Shown here one piece after another: positions 18,645 to 29,997 of a DNA stretch of 64,000 nucleotides. Source of the stretch: Providencia alcalifaciens DSM 30120. Its GTDB lineage: Bacteria; Pseudomonadota; Gammaproteobacteria; Enterobacterales; Enterobacteriaceae. The notes beneath the pieces are model-generated. The model was given only the letters and a program-made list of their open reading frames with translations, was not told the DNA's origin and made no database searches. The stretch lies in contig NZ_ABXW01000060.1 of assembly GCF_000173415.1 (NCBI RefSeq), forward strand, positions 1 through 64,000, written 5' to 3'. Made by a program: the position numbers and the translations under genes. Position 1 is the first letter of the stretch, and each line of letters begins with the position of its first letter.

Positions 18645-19355
18645 CTATTTAAGATGAATTATTACAAATCCTTTTGACTTCAATAAAATTTTCCTCCACT
18701 GATGCATTTGATTCCACTTTATATTTACTTGAATAGAAGCATCAATTTCCGGAATGCGTGCATTAATATCACAAAAGTAATATTCGTTTTTTATTTGAAC
18801 CCAATCACAACGAATAATACTCATTACTTCATTTTTATTTTCAGACCAATAAATCCTCCTTTTCATTATATAAGATTCAACTTCATTCTTTATTAAAATA
18901 TTTTCTTCCTGCTCAACGAAATATAAATCAAGTTCATCATCATAATAAACATCACTTCTTTTACTAAAAAAACCCTCATTAATTGAATTATCTTTAAACA
19001 TGTTCATTGACGCTGTACTATTCGTCATTGGTATCACCGATATGCGTATCTCCTCTTCATTTAGATCTGGCTTCATTCTATCGACAGGATGCATTTCCGG
19101 CCATGTCACCCGTAAAGGTAATATTGTAAAATTAGCATCACACCCTTCTTTATTTTTTACTGCTCTACGATCAAAATAACTATACCCCTCATATTCAGCG
19201 ATAAAATAAACATAATTTCTAGGTACCTCAACAATATTCCCATTAAACCGCCCACACACAAAACCGGGACGATTATCTGCCATTGATAGAGTTGAAATTA
19301 ACAAGATAAATATAGAAAAAATGAATTTCACTTTCATATTCATATTCATATTCAT
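18645..19355 (-). CDS. Unknown exported protein, possible immunity protein (236 aa)
   Basis: Has an N-terminal signal peptide: after a run of Met-Asn pairs comes KVKFIFSIFILLISTLSMA, with probable cleavage before DNRPGF. The mature part looks beta-rich (CGRFNGNIVEVPRNYVYFIAEYEGYSYFD, then LPLRVTWPEMHPVD), with four cysteines that could form disulfides in the periplasm. The start at 19355 has GGGG seven bases upstream; three more in-frame ATGs follow within 18 bases because of a hexamer repeat. It ends 13 bases before the 595-aa gene. Position and export fit an immunity protein protecting the periplasm, but no similarity to a named immunity family can be claimed. Confidence 0.6.
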   Translation of the reverse strand: MNMNMNMKVKFIFSIFILLISTLSMADNRPGFVCGRFNGNIVEVPRNYVYFIAEYEGYSYFDRRAVKNKEGCDANFTILPLRVTWPEMHPVDRMKPDLNEEEIRISVIPMTNSTASMNMFKDNSINEGFFSKRSDVYYDDELDLYFVEQEENILIKNEVESYIMKRRIYWSENKNEVMSIIRCDWVQIKNEYYFCDINARIPEIDASIQVNIKWNQMHQWRKILLKSKGFVIIHLK

Positions 19356-19360
19356 ATTCA
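19333..19360. repeat. 6-bp tandem repeat across a start codon (4.7 copies)
   Basis: TTCATA units (ATGAAT on the coding strand) give four consecutive in-frame ATG codons at 19355, 19349, 19343 and 19337. Gains or losses keep the frame but change the number of starts and the spacing to the signal peptide. Confidence 0.85.
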
Positions 19361-19382
19361 AACCCCAATTTATATTGGATAT

Positions 19383-19979
19383 CTATTTTTTATAATAAAA
19401 ACCTTCATCTACCTTTTTTAGAGTTTTTTCTATTTCAATAACTAAGGGGATTTTTCTCATTCTATTTAACCATCGTTGGCTTTTTTCACGATTTTTCGCA
19501 TTTTCACTTTTTGCTTCTGATTTCATTTTCAACCATAGGTTAATAAACACTTTTGCTTCTTGCTTTCCTTGGTTTCCAGACATTAAATCTAAAACTTCAT
19601 TCCAAAGTTTATTTCTATCAACCTCATTTAAAACATCATAGATATCAGCAAAAAACCAAGCATCATAGGGTATTCCTGATGCTTTATGCCCATTTTCATG
19701 AATAACAACAGCTTCATGGAATTTAATATCTTTCGTTCTAGTATTATTATTTCCGTTTAATTCAAACCAATTTTTCAAGAAATTTGCATATGCTAAAGAC
19801 AATTCGTAATTATATTTTTCTCGTTTTCCTTTTGATAATGGATGGTTATATTCCTCCATACTCACTCTCATATATTCATGAACAATTAATTTAAATATGC
19901 TTTGATTATTATCTTTAGGCTCTATACTTTGGGCTTGCAAGGAGAAAATTAAAAATATAAATGCAAGATATTTTTTCAT
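19383..19979 (-). CDS. Unknown exported protein with HENGH motif (198 aa)
   Basis: Begins MKKYLAFIFLIFSLQAQS, a signal peptide with likely cleavage after QA or QS. The ATG at 19979 is chosen because GGTGG lies just upstream; a codon four residues earlier is unlikely. The mature part is helical and charged. It contains AVVIHENGHKASG around residue 95, an exact HExxH pattern, which could be a zinc-protease motif but may be chance, as I see no convincing third ligand or glycine loop. First gene of the four-gene minus-strand cassette; 27 bases separate it from the next. Function unknown; a periplasmic partner or second immunity-type protein is possible. Confidence 0.55.
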   Translation of the reverse strand: MKKYLAFIFLIFSLQAQSIEPKDNNQSIFKLIVHEYMRVSMEEYNHPLSKGKREKYNYELSLAYANFLKNWFELNGNNNTRTKDIKFHEAVVIHENGHKASGIPYDAWFFADIYDVLNEVDRNKLWNEVLDLMSGNQGKQEAKVFINLWLKMKSEAKSENAKNREKSQRWLNRMRKIPLVIEIEKTLKKVDEGFYYKK

Positions 19980-20407
19980 AAAAACCACCAATAATTAATT
20001 ATTTAAATTAGAAACAAAACCTAAATGAATTAAAAACATGCGGCAATATATGATATATAAAAATATATTTAGCAGGATCAGCATCTACCGACTTACCGCA
20101 CCATAAGCACTGATTTCCACTGAACAGTTAAATTAATTTAACCTATAACAAAATGATATACTGCATTGAAAAGATTGATATCGTGATAAAAGCATCGGCG
20201 AACTTAAGTAAGCGTGATCCACTCGTTGTAATAGTAAAACAAATCCCGTCTAAAATTCCCTTCTGTAGATAATTTCCTTATCATATAAACCATAATATTC
20301 AGTAAAAAATTTAACTGTTTTGTAGCATTATTTACTGTACATATTTTTTGTTTAGCTTAGGATCTAACCTGACTGTTGCTTACTAATCGTCCGAAGAGTG
20401 ATATTTC
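19980..20407. other. AT-rich intergenic region between cassette and maeA
   Basis: 428 bases between divergent genes, expected to hold the promoters of both the accessory cassette and maeA. It includes an AT palindrome TTAAATTAATTTAA near 20130 and a run of alternating AT near 20050-20070. I see no convincing open frame and no clear consensus promoter. Confidence 0.4.
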
Positions 20408-22105
20408 ATGGAACATGAACACGAAACAAAACGTCCCCTATACATTCCTTACGCTGGTCCAATCTTACTCGAATTTCCTTTACTGAATAAAGGAAGCGCC
20501 TTTACAGAAGAAGAACGCGCTAATTTTAACTTGTATGGTTTACTGCCTGAACAAGTTGAAACTATTGAAGAACAAGTTGAACGTGCTTATCGCCAATTAA
20601 TTGATTTTAAAACAGATATTGATAAGCATATCTATCTGCGTAATATTCAGGATACCAACGAAACCCTATTTTATCGCCTGATTGATGCTCACTTAACGGA
20701 AGTTATGCCGCTCATTTACACCCCAACCGTGGGTGAGGCTTGTGAACATTTCTCCGATATCTATCGCCGTGCTCGTGGTTTATTTATCTCTTATCCAAAC
20801 CGTGAATACATCGATGACATGCTGCAAAACGCAACTAAACAGAACGTAAAAGTTATCGTTGTGACAGATGGCGAACGTATTCTTGGTTTAGGTGACCAAG
20901 GTATCGGTGGTATGGGTATTCCAATCGGTAAATTATCTTTGTACACCGCCTGTGGTGGGATTAGCCCTGCGTATACCTTGCCAGTCGTTATTGATGTAGG
21001 TACCAACAACCCACAACGCCTGAATGACCCTCTGTATATGGGATGGCGTCACCCGCGTATTACTGGCGAGGAATATGATGAGTTTCTTGAAGAATTTATC
21101 CAAGCCGTAAAACGCCGCTGGCCAAATGTGCTGCTGCAATTCGAAGACTTTGCACAGAAAAATGCGATGCCATTATTAAACCGCTATCGCGATGAACTTT
21201 GCTGCTTTAACGATGATATTCAAGGCACTGCCGCCGTCACTCTGGGTAGCTTAATTGCCGCCAGCCACGCGGCGGGAAGCAAACTGAGTGACCAGCGAGT
21301 CACATTCTTGGGTGCGGGTTCTGCGGGCTGTGGTATCGCAGAACAAATTATTGCTCAGATGAAATCAGAAGGTTTGAGCGATGAAGAAGCGCGTGCACGC
21401 ATCTACATGGTTGACCGCTTCGGATTACTGACAGACAAACTGCCAAACTTACTGGATTTTCAAAGCAAATTGACGCAAAACAGCGCTAATTTGCAAGATT
21501 GGGATGTCAACAGTGACTCTATTTCACTGCTAGATGTTGTACGCAACGCGAAGCCAACAGTACTCATTGGTGTTTCTGGTCAAGCAGGCCTCTTCACCGA
21601 AGAGATCATCAAAGAGATGCACAAACACTGCCCTCGCCCAATCGTGATGCCATTATCTAACCCAACATCTCGTGTTGAAGCGCGCCCAGAAGATATTATC
21701 AACTGGACTGAAGGACAGGCGCTAGTGGCAACGGGTAGCCCGTTCCCGCCAGTATCTTATAAAGAACAAATTTTCCCTATTGCTCAGTGCAACAACTCCT
21801 ACATCTTCCCTGGTATTGGTTTAGGTGTAATTGCATCCGGAGCAAAACGTGTAACCGATGGCATGTTGATGGTCGCAAGCCGCGCATTGGCCAGTTGCTC
21901 TCCACTGGCACAAAAGGGTGAAGGTCCGCTGCTGCCACTGTTATCTGAAATCCAAGATGTTTCTCGGGTGATTGCGAAGCAAGTGGCGAAAGAAGCACAA
22001 GTTCAAGGTGTGGCAACCATGACATCAGATGAAGCTTTAAATGAAGCGATTGAGCACAATTTCTGGAAACCAGAATACCGGACTTATAAGCGCACTTCAT
22101 TCTAA
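20408..22105 (+). CDS. maeA: NAD-dependent malic enzyme
   Basis: Oxidative decarboxylation of malate to pyruvate with NAD, a gluconeogenic and anaplerotic step. 565 residues, the same as E. coli MaeA (SfcA). The N-terminal malic domain contains [18 protein letters not shown] and the segment [35 protein letters not shown], then the metal-binding [10 protein letters not shown] and [12 protein letters not shown]. The NAD fold starts with [15 protein letters not shown] near residue 305. The C-terminal region keeps [11 protein letters not shown] and [16 protein letters not shown]. Downstream is a clear terminator, so it is a single-gene unit. Confidence 0.97.
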   Translation: MEHEHETKRPLYIPYAGPILLEFPLLNKGSAFTEEERANFNLYGLLPEQVETIEEQVERAYRQLIDFKTDIDKHIYLRNIQDTNETLFYRLIDAHLTEVMPLIYTPTVGEACEHFSDIYRRARGLFISYPNREYIDDMLQNATKQNVKVIVVTDGERILGLGDQGIGGMGIPIGKLSLYTACGGISPAYTLPVVIDVGTNNPQRLNDPLYMGWRHPRITGEEYDEFLEEFIQAVKRRWPNVLLQFEDFAQKNAMPLLNRYRDELCCFNDDIQGTAAVTLGSLIAASHAAGSKLSDQRVTFLGAGSAGCGIAEQIIAQMKSEGLSDEEARARIYMVDRFGLLTDKLPNLLDFQSKLTQNSANLQDWDVNSDSISLLDVVRNAKPTVLIGVSGQAGLFTEEIIKEMHKHCPRPIVMPLSNPTSRVEARPEDIINWTEGQALVATGSPFPPVSYKEQIFPIAQCNNSYIFPGIGLGVIASGAKRVTDGMLMVASRALASCSPLAQKGEGPLLPLLSEIQDVSRVIAKQVAKEAQVQGVATMTSDEALNEAIEHNFWKPEYRTYKRTSF

Positions 22106-22124
22106 TTACCTGTTTTTACTTCAT

Positions 22125-22152
22125 AAAAGAGCACTTTGGTGCTCTTTTTTAT
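22125..22152 (+). terminator. Terminator of maeA
   Basis: AAAAGAGCAC, loop TTTG, then GTGCTCTTTTTT: a compact stem running into Ts. Confidence 0.9.
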
Positions 22153-22274
22153 TTTCTCTTATTTTCTTTATTTCAACATTGTCTGAAATGTGTCGAGTTT
22201 CTATAACTTGCGATTGAGATAGCCATCAGAGTTATTTAAGATAAAACCATATCTTATTTGCATAGGACTTGCTC

Positions 22275-24317
22275 ATGTCAGAGCCAACTCATCCAGTCTC
22301 CACGGAATCATCACCAATAACACCCGAATCCGAGCCCCCACCGCCTAAGTTTTCCCTTTGGGCAATTGCACTCACGCTGTTTATTGCACTCCTCAATATT
22401 GGAGTCTATTTTTACCAACTTAATTTTGCCGCGCCTCTTGAATCACAGGAATATAATTTGCTGCTTTTCGGGGCAAACGTTTATCAGCTATCCCTTACTG
22501 GAGACTGGTGGCGTTACCCTATCAGCATGGTGCTACATTCTGGCTGGCTCCACCTCGGGCTAAATACCCTTGCGTTGCTCGTTATTGGTATTGAGTGTGA
22601 ACGCGCTTTTGGTAAATTACGTTACCTTGCTATCTATCTGTTTGCTGGGATTGTCGGTGCGTTTGTGAGTGCAGCTTGGCAATATCAAGAAGCTTTAAAC
22701 AGCGCAATGCGCCGCTTTGATATGATGTCATGGAGCAGCCTGCTACAGAATGATAATACCGTCTATATTACTGTCAGTTTGGGCGCTTCTGGGGCAATCA
22801 TGGGACTCGCCGCCGCCTCGGTGATTGCACTTTTGAAACAGCTCAATAACCCTGATCTGACTAAAAATGCTCGCGATACCCTCAAACGCCCGCTTTATAA
22901 TATTATCGCCATGATCGCATTAACCTTAATTAACGGGATTCAATCTGGCGTCGACAATGCAGCACATATTGGTGGGGCGGTTACGGGTGCAATCATTGGT
23001 TTTACTTTTGTCTTAATTCCTAAGAAAAAACGCCTATTAGATTTATTCGTCGTATTAATCATGGGTGGCATTTTAGCGCTCATCATCCATCAATACTCTT
23101 TTTCAACCGATGAAGATCTGTTGGCTGAACGAGTGTTTATCTACCAAGAATTAGATAAAGAGATAAACTCAGCCAAAGTAGCTCACGCAAAAATTGAGAT
23201 AGAAAAAGCGGCGGAACAAGAGTTAAGCACCCTTCCAACGCCATTATCAGAAAATCAAATCACAGGTCTCATGGTTCAAGCTCCAGACTTAATTGAGCCC
23301 AGTTTTATTCTCAGTGACGATGCCCACCAGCGAATCTATATCACTGATGAGGAAGCCAACCTAGTTAGTGCTTACTCTACTGCAAACGACGATTGGGAGT
23401 TGCTGTTTACTCTCAAGCTTCCTCTCCCACAAAATGATACTGGGTGCAGCTCCAATCGCTGTCGTGGTATGGGCGCTTACGGCGCAGCACTGAGTGCCGA
23501 CGGGAAAAAACTGTATGTTGCCTCGCTGCAACCAAACAGCGTGAGTGTTATTGATATCGCTACGCAAAAAGTAGAAGCCAATATCGAAACCAATTTCTTT
23601 CCACGCCAAATTTATGTGATGAAAAACAGCCCTAGAGCCTTTGTAACCAGCGGCGTAGAAAACAGTATCGCAGTGCTTAACCTTTCGAATAATACCGTTG
23701 AGAAAAAATTATCGTTTCCTGATAGCCAAGAATATCAAGGTGCGTTTGGTGTCCAAATGCCAGCAGCACTTTCACCCGATGAAAAACATTTAGCGTTATA
23801 TGATAATGTGACTCAAGCCGCTTATCTCTTAAACACACAAACGCTCACCTTTAGTGAAAAACCTTGGTTTACGGTCGAAAACTATAACGATGCCGTCAGA
23901 AGTTTCTATTTTACCCCTGATAGCCAATTCGTTTGGATGGTCATGGATAATCGCTTTGTTTTCGCTAATATTAATACACCAACGTCGGCTATCACAGAAT
24001 ATCATTGGTGTGGGAATAATAACGATATTCAGTATGGTCAATATGGTATCAATACGGCATTAACCCAAGCTTATTACTTGCCACAATATCCGAGTAAAGC
24101 TCAAGTTCCGTTAGTCACTACGAGTTTAAAAACGTTAAATATCCAAAATGTGCTACCGATTCCAACAAAAGGTGAATATATTCAGGGGATAGCGGAAACC
24201 AAAAATGTGTGGGTGGTTACCTATCCAAAATCATTTTACGTGATTAATAAGCAACAATCCGTCGATAGGAACATCATCAGCCCATTGTTATGCTTTGGAG
24301 CCATACCCAACGAATAA
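22275..24317 (+). CDS. Rhomboid protease fused to a YVTN-type beta-propeller
   Basis: Predicted intramembrane serine protease with an added periplasmic propeller. Residues 1-25 are Pro/Glu-rich and cytoplasmic. The rhomboid core spans about 27-270 with six or more membrane segments, the HSGWLHLGLN motif at 88-97, the catalytic serine at about 172 in GASGAIMG, and the catalytic histidine at about 231 in NAAHIGGAVTGAIIG. After the last span, residues about 330-680 form a repeated beta domain with YVTN-like units (SADGKKLYVASLQPNSVSVIDIATQKVEANI, then PRAFVTSGVENSIAVLNLSNNTVEKKL). Start at 22275 is backed by AGGA; a TTG two codons upstream is weaker. The propeller could select or hold substrates. 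Not equivalent in layout to short rhomboids such as GlpG or Providencia AarA. Confidence 0.85.
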   Translation: MSEPTHPVSTESSPITPESEPPPPKFSLWAIALTLFIALLNIGVYFYQLNFAAPLESQEYNLLLFGANVYQLSLTGDWWRYPISMVLHSGWLHLGLNTLALLVIGIECERAFGKLRYLAIYLFAGIVGAFVSAAWQYQEALNSAMRRFDMMSWSSLLQNDNTVYITVSLGASGAIMGLAAASVIALLKQLNNPDLTKNARDTLKRPLYNIIAMIALTLINGIQSGVDNAAHIGGAVTGAIIGFTFVLIPKKKRLLDLFVVLIMGGILALIIHQYSFSTDEDLLAERVFIYQELDKEINSAKVAHAKIEIEKAAEQELSTLPTPLSENQITGLMVQAPDLIEPSFILSDDAHQRIYITDEEANLVSAYSTANDDWELLFTLKLPLPQNDTGCSSNRCRGMGAYGAALSADGKKLYVASLQPNSVSVIDIATQKVEANIETNFFPRQIYVMKNSPRAFVTSGVENSIAVLNLSNNTVEKKLSFPDSQEYQGAFGVQMPAALSPDEKHLALYDNVTQAAYLLNTQTLTFSEKPWFTVENYNDAVRSFYFTPDSQFVWMVMDNRFVFANINTPTSAITEYHWCGNNNDIQYGQYGINTALTQAYYLPQYPSKAQVPLVTTSLKTLNIQNVLPIPTKGEYIQGIAETKNVWVVTYPKSFYVINKQQSVDRNIISPLLCFGAIPNE

Positions 24318-24325
24318 ATGAACCC

Positions 24326-24359
24326 GCGGTATCTGATTGTTTTTCCAATCTAATACCGC
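24326..24359 (+). terminator. Stem-loop after the rhomboid gene
   Basis: GCGGTAT pairs with ATACCGC and GATTG with CAATC inside it, separated by a two-base mismatch. No long T-run follows, so efficiency is uncertain. Confidence 0.5.
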
Positions 24360-24480
24360 CAATCTAATCTGTGGTATCAACGGAAATATTACGGTCATAT
24401 TGACATGATTTTACGTTACGCGACTTGCGTCACGAAATTAAGTCAAGTAGCCTATTAATTGATACTACTAATTATTATAG

Positions 24481-26380
<1,900 letters not shown>

Positions 26381-26383
26381 AAA

Positions 26384-27043
26384 TTAGAGATGGCGAACCG
26401 CGCGTAGAAATTCTTGGCGTGTATTTTGGCTTGATTTAAACAATCCACCTAACGATGTGGTCGTTGTTGCGCTCGTGGCATCACGAATACCGCGGGCTTT
26501 CACACAGTAATGAACCGCATCAATAGAAACCGCAACGTTCATCGTGCCCAGCAGAGTTTGTAGTGCGACTAAAATTTGTTGGGTTAAACGTTCTTGGACT
26601 TGTGGGCGTTGTGAAAAAAACTGCACAATACGGTTAATCTTTGATAAGCCAATCACTTTATCTTTTGGAATGTAAGCCACAATGGCCTTACCATCAATAG
26701 TGACAAAATGGTGTTCACACGTGCTAGTCAGTGTAATATCACGCACTGTCACCATTTCATCCACACTCATTTTATTTTCAATTAATGTGATTTTAGGGAA
26801 ATTGGCGTAATCAAGCCCCGAAAAAATTTCATCCACATACATTTTCGCGATACGGCGCGGAGTATCCGCTAAGCTATCGTCAGTTAAATCTAAGTTCAGT
26901 AACTTCATGACTTCGGTCATATGCCCTTCAATCAGTTGCTTACGCTCTTCACCTGATTTTGGCTGGATGCGCAGCGGGGTTTCAAGCCCTCTTGCTTCCA
27001 AAGCAGCATGAACTAATTCGGCCTCTTTACTCAGAGATGACAT
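26384..27043 (-). CDS. folE: GTP cyclohydrolase I
   Basis: Converts GTP to dihydroneopterin triphosphate, the first step of folate synthesis. 220 residues from the ATG at 27043, which has GGAGG upstream and starts [12 protein letters not shown] like E. coli MPSLSKEA. The zinc ligands are visible: Cys109 and His112 in TSTCEHHF and Cys180 in [10 protein letters not shown]. The catalytic histidine is in the same CEHH block and [20 protein letters not shown] follows. The next gene, yeiB, lies three bases downstream. Confidence 0.97.
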   Translation of the reverse strand: MSSLSKEAELVHAALEARGLETPLRIQPKSGEERKQLIEGHMTEVMKLLNLDLTDDSLADTPRRIAKMYVDEIFSGLDYANFPKITLIENKMSVDEMVTVRDITLTSTCEHHFVTIDGKAIVAYIPKDKVIGLSKINRIVQFFSQRPQVQERLTQQILVALQTLLGTMNVAVSIDAVHYCVKARGIRDATSATTTTSLGGLFKSSQNTRQEFLRAVRHL

Positions 27044-27469
27044 GGGATCCTCCACAGATGGTATAACGCTATTTTTATAAAAATGCAGGTGTGCGCGGTA
27101 CTCTAAAACAGCAAGTGCAGATAATCCAGCATTACATCCACCAATAGCATGAAATATTTGCAGGAAACCGCACGAATAGATCCAGAATACTCCTTACAAT
27201 TTAAATAACTATTTCATTATTTAAATCCACTTAATAACATTATTTATTATAGTATTTTTGATTGCGATATTTTGGCAAAAACCGCGTTGTAATATAGCCA
27301 TTGATTAGCATGACTCAATCAACTCCCCCAAATAGGCTAAACTATCCACCTAAAAGCTATCAGCAATCAATTTCTATTCATTCACCCAATGCGCTATATC
27401 TGCCATAATACCGCTAGCAAATTTATTTGAGCGTTCTAAGCCAATAACAAGATTAAGAGGTAACAATTT
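27044..27469. other. Intergenic region between folE and moeA
   Basis: 426 bases between divergent genes with no open frame of note. The first part upstream of folE is GC-richer, followed by an AT-rich core near 27200-27260. The moeA-proximal end holds a promoter candidate listed separately. Confidence 0.4.
27381..27409 (+). promoter_or_regulatory. Candidate moeA promoter
   Basis: TTCACC (27381-27386), 17 bases, then CATAAT (27404-27409). The match is four and five of six bases. The spacer contains CGCTATAT, half of a ModE-like pattern, but the second half is poor. Confidence 0.45.
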
Positions 27470-28711
27470 ATGGATCAGTGTCATACTAATGGTTTGATTT
27501 CTCTAGAACTTGCATTAGAAAAATTACTGTCTAACACCCCAACCGTGACTAGTACAGAAATCATTCCACTCACTGAGTCTGCTCAACGTATTATTGCCGA
27601 AGATCTCATTTCACCGATCAACGTTCCACCTTTTGATAATTCAGCGATGGATGGTTATGGTTTCCGCTTCGCAGATTGGGATGGAAAAACCCCCATGCCT
27701 GTCGCCGGCAAATCATTTGCAGGCAATCCAATGGAAGGCAAACTTCCGGCGGGTAGCTGTGTACGTATTATGACCGGTGCACCAATCCCTAATGGTGTTG
27801 ATACCGTTGTCATGCAAGAAGCGACCGAACAAACTGACCAAGGCATTGTTTTTACAGAAGCCTTTAAACTCGGTAACAATATCCGCAAAGCGGGTGAAGA
27901 CATTGAACAGGGTCAAGCCGTATTTCCAGCGGGAACGTTACTGTCCACAGCACAGTTACCCTTGATTGCTTCACTGGGTATTGCCGACGTGACCGTTTAT
28001 CGCCGCTTAAAAGTCGCTGTATTCTCAACGGGTGATGAACTTCAAGCAGTAGGCAACCCACTGGCGGACGGTCAAATTTATGATACCAACCGTTTTGCTG
28101 TGCGCTTGATGTTAGAAAAGCTCAATTGTGAAGTATTAGACCTCGGCGTCATTCCCGATTCGCCAGAAAAATTAAAACAGACATTTATTGAAGCGAACCA
28201 GAAAGCCGATTTAGTCATCAGCAGCGGCGGTGTCTCAGTTGGCGAAGCTGACTACACCAAACAAATTCTTGATGAACTGGGCGAAATTGGCTTTTGGAAG
28301 TTAGCCATCAAGCCAGGTAAACCTTTTGCTTTTGGTAAACTCAGTTCAGCATGGTTCTGTGGCTTACCTGGAAATCCTGTCTCCGCCGCGCTCACTTTTT
28401 ATCAACTCGTTCAGCCGCTCATTGCTCGCTTATCGGGTCACAGTCAATGGAAGGCGCCTGTACGTTTTAAAGTTCCTGTCACCACTCCATTGAAAAAATC
28501 ACCTGGACGCCTTGATTTTCAACGTGGAATTTTAAGTGTTAATGAACAAGGTCAGCTGCAAGTTGCGACCACAGGGCACCAAGGCTCACATATTTTCAGT
28601 TCCTTCAGCCAAGCAAACTGCTTTATCGTATTAGAACGTGAGCGAGGAAAAGTGGCTGTGGGTGAAACTGTTGATGTGGAAATGTTCAATTACTTATTAA
28701 AAAGTGAGTAA
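27470..28711 (+). CDS. moeA: Molybdopterin molybdenumtransferase
   Basis: Inserts molybdate into adenylylated molybdopterin to give active molybdenum cofactor. 413 residues (E. coli 411). Domain I/II keep [15 protein letters not shown] and the segment [19 protein letters not shown]. The MoCF domain has [18 protein letters not shown] and [16 protein letters not shown]. Then [11 protein letters not shown] and the [18 protein letters not shown] block follow, and a C-terminal beta domain ends the protein. AGAGGT precedes the ATG. Five bases separate it from moeB, so moeAB is one operon as in E. coli. Confidence 0.97.
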   Translation: MDQCHTNGLISLELALEKLLSNTPTVTSTEIIPLTESAQRIIAEDLISPINVPPFDNSAMDGYGFRFADWDGKTPMPVAGKSFAGNPMEGKLPAGSCVRIMTGAPIPNGVDTVVMQEATEQTDQGIVFTEAFKLGNNIRKAGEDIEQGQAVFPAGTLLSTAQLPLIASLGIADVTVYRRLKVAVFSTGDELQAVGNPLADGQIYDTNRFAVRLMLEKLNCEVLDLGVIPDSPEKLKQTFIEANQKADLVISSGGVSVGEADYTKQILDELGEIGFWKLAIKPGKPFAFGKLSSAWFCGLPGNPVSAALTFYQLVQPLIARLSGHSQWKAPVRFKVPVTTPLKKSPGRLDFQRGILSVNEQGQLQVATTGHQGSHIFSSFSQANCFIVLERERGKVAVGETVDVEMFNYLLKSE

Positions 28712-28716
28712 CGACT

Positions 28717-29463
28717 GTGCAAGAACTGACTGACCAAGAAATGCTGCGTTATAACCGCCAAATTATCCTACGCGGTTTTGATTTTGACGGGCAAGAAAAA
28801 CTGAAAGCCAGTAACGTTTTGGTGATTGGACTCGGTGGTCTTGGCTGCGCCGCAACCCAATACCTTGCAGCCGCGGGTATTGGGCACTTAACACTTGTGG
28901 ATTTTGATACAGTTTCCCTGTCAAATTTACAACGGCAGACCCTACATCGTGATGCAACGATTGGTCAACCTAAAGTCGACTCTGCCAAAGCACAACTGGT
29001 GGCAATCAATCCTCACATACAAATTGATACCATTGATGCACAATTGGACGATCCTGAGTTAAATGAACTCGTACAGCGGCATGATGTGGTCTTGGACTGT
29101 ACTGACAATGTCGCTATTCGCGAGCAACTTAACTGCATCTGCTTAAAGCATAAAACCCCTTTCGTTTCCGGCGCAGCAATCCGTATGGAAGGTCAGCTTT
29201 CTGTATTTACCTATGAAGATGGAATGCCTTGCTATCACTGCCTTAGCCGGTTATTCGGTGACAATAGCCTAACTTGTGTGGAAGCGGGAGTTATGGCGCC
29301 ACTTGTTGGCACAATTGGTACATTAGAGGCAATGGAAACCATCAAATTGCTCACTCAATATGGCACCGTAACAACTGGAAAAGTGCTGCTATTTGATGCA
29401 ATGACGCTCGATTTTCGCCAATTTAAATTGAATAAAGACCCGAACTGCGAGGTTTGTTCCTAA
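28717..29463 (+). CDS. moeB: Molybdopterin-synthase adenylyltransferase
   Basis: E1-like enzyme that adenylates the C-terminal Gly-Gly of MoaD so that sulfur can be added for molybdopterin synthesis. The start is GTG at 28717, giving (M)QELTDQEMLRYNRQI, in line with E. coli MoeB; no better ATG lies near. The nucleotide loop GLGGLG is at 38-43 and the Arg-rich SNLQRQTLH follows. The zinc cysteines occur as CYHC around 172-175 and C244-x2-C247 at the very C-terminus. MoaD, its partner, is encoded 20 kb away in moaACDE. Confidence 0.97.
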   Translation: MQELTDQEMLRYNRQIILRGFDFDGQEKLKASNVLVIGLGGLGCAATQYLAAAGIGHLTLVDFDTVSLSNLQRQTLHRDATIGQPKVDSAKAQLVAINPHIQIDTIDAQLDDPELNELVQRHDVVLDCTDNVAIREQLNCICLKHKTPFVSGAAIRMEGQLSVFTYEDGMPCYHCLSRLFGDNSLTCVEAGVMAPLVGTIGTLEAMETIKLLTQYGTVTTGKVLLFDAMTLDFRQFKLNKDPNCEVCS

Positions 29464-29472
29464 ACATAATCC

Positions 29473-29494
29473 ATGGCGAGAACTCTCTCGCCAT
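29473..29494 (+). terminator. Stem-loop after moeB
   Basis: ATGGCGAGA and TCTCGCCAT form a perfect 9-base stem ten bases after the moeB stop. There is no T-run, only a mixed tail. Confidence 0.6.
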
Positions 29495-29510
29495 TACCCT
29501 CGGCTTAAAA

Positions 29511-29526
29511 TTAGGAATATTCCTAA
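29511..29526. promoter_or_regulatory. 16-bp perfect palindrome upstream of yjdM
   Basis: TTAGGAATATTCCTAA is a perfect dyad in the yjdM control region, 27 bases before a TATACT -10-like element at 29553. I do not know a regulator with this site. Confidence 0.5.
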
Positions 29527-29633
29527 AAATAAGTTTATCTTGTCTTTGGTCTTATACTATCCCCCTTTCGGGGAACACGAGTATCCCACTGGTTTGAACT
29601 ATGACCGCATGAGTCATTACTGAGAATATAAAT

Positions 29634-29969
29634 ATGTCATTACCTCCTTGCCCAAAATGTCAGTCCGAATACACCTATACTGACAACGATATGTACATCT
29701 GCCCTGAGTGTGCGCACGAATGGAACGATGCAGAGCCAGTTGCTGACATTGATGAACTCATCGTAAAAGATGCTAATGGTAACTTATTAGCTGATGGCGA
29801 TACTGTTACAGTGATTAAAGATCTCAAGGTGAAAGGAAGTTCTTCAATGCTGAAAATCGGTACCCGAGTGAAAGGGATCCGTTTAGTGGAAGGTGACCAT
29901 AATATCGATTGTAAAATCGATGGTTTCGGTCAGATGAAACTGAAATCTGAGTTCGTGAAGAAAAACTAA
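29634..29969 (+). CDS. yjdM: Zinc-ribbon protein YjdM (PhnA family)
   Basis: Small cytosolic protein of the YjdM/PhnA family. 111 residues, nearly the same as E. coli YjdM. A zinc ribbon with CPKC at residues 6-9 and CPEC at about 26-29 is followed by the conserved [30 protein letters not shown] and a C-terminal beta domain ending LKSEFVKKN. It was once named as a phosphonate gene (phnA), but its real role is not settled. It has its own leader with a C/G-rich hairpin (about 29560-29574) and a strong terminator, so it is a single-gene unit. Confidence 0.94.
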   Translation: MSLPPCPKCQSEYTYTDNDMYICPECAHEWNDAEPVADIDELIVKDANGNLLADGDTVTVIKDLKVKGSSSMLKIGTRVKGIRLVEGDHNIDCKIDGFGQMKLKSEFVKKN

Positions 29970-29997
29970 TTTCTCAGCAGCATCTCACTGCCAAAAT

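Noticed and set aside
21777-22100. 107-codon frame opposite to maeA
   Set aside because: Antisense shadow of a highly conserved gene with no ribosome site.
27392-27413. ModE-like site in front of moeA (CGCTATAT...)
   Set aside because: Only one half fits; the second half ATAATACCG and the spacing are poor, and the bases are better explained as a promoter spacer and -10.
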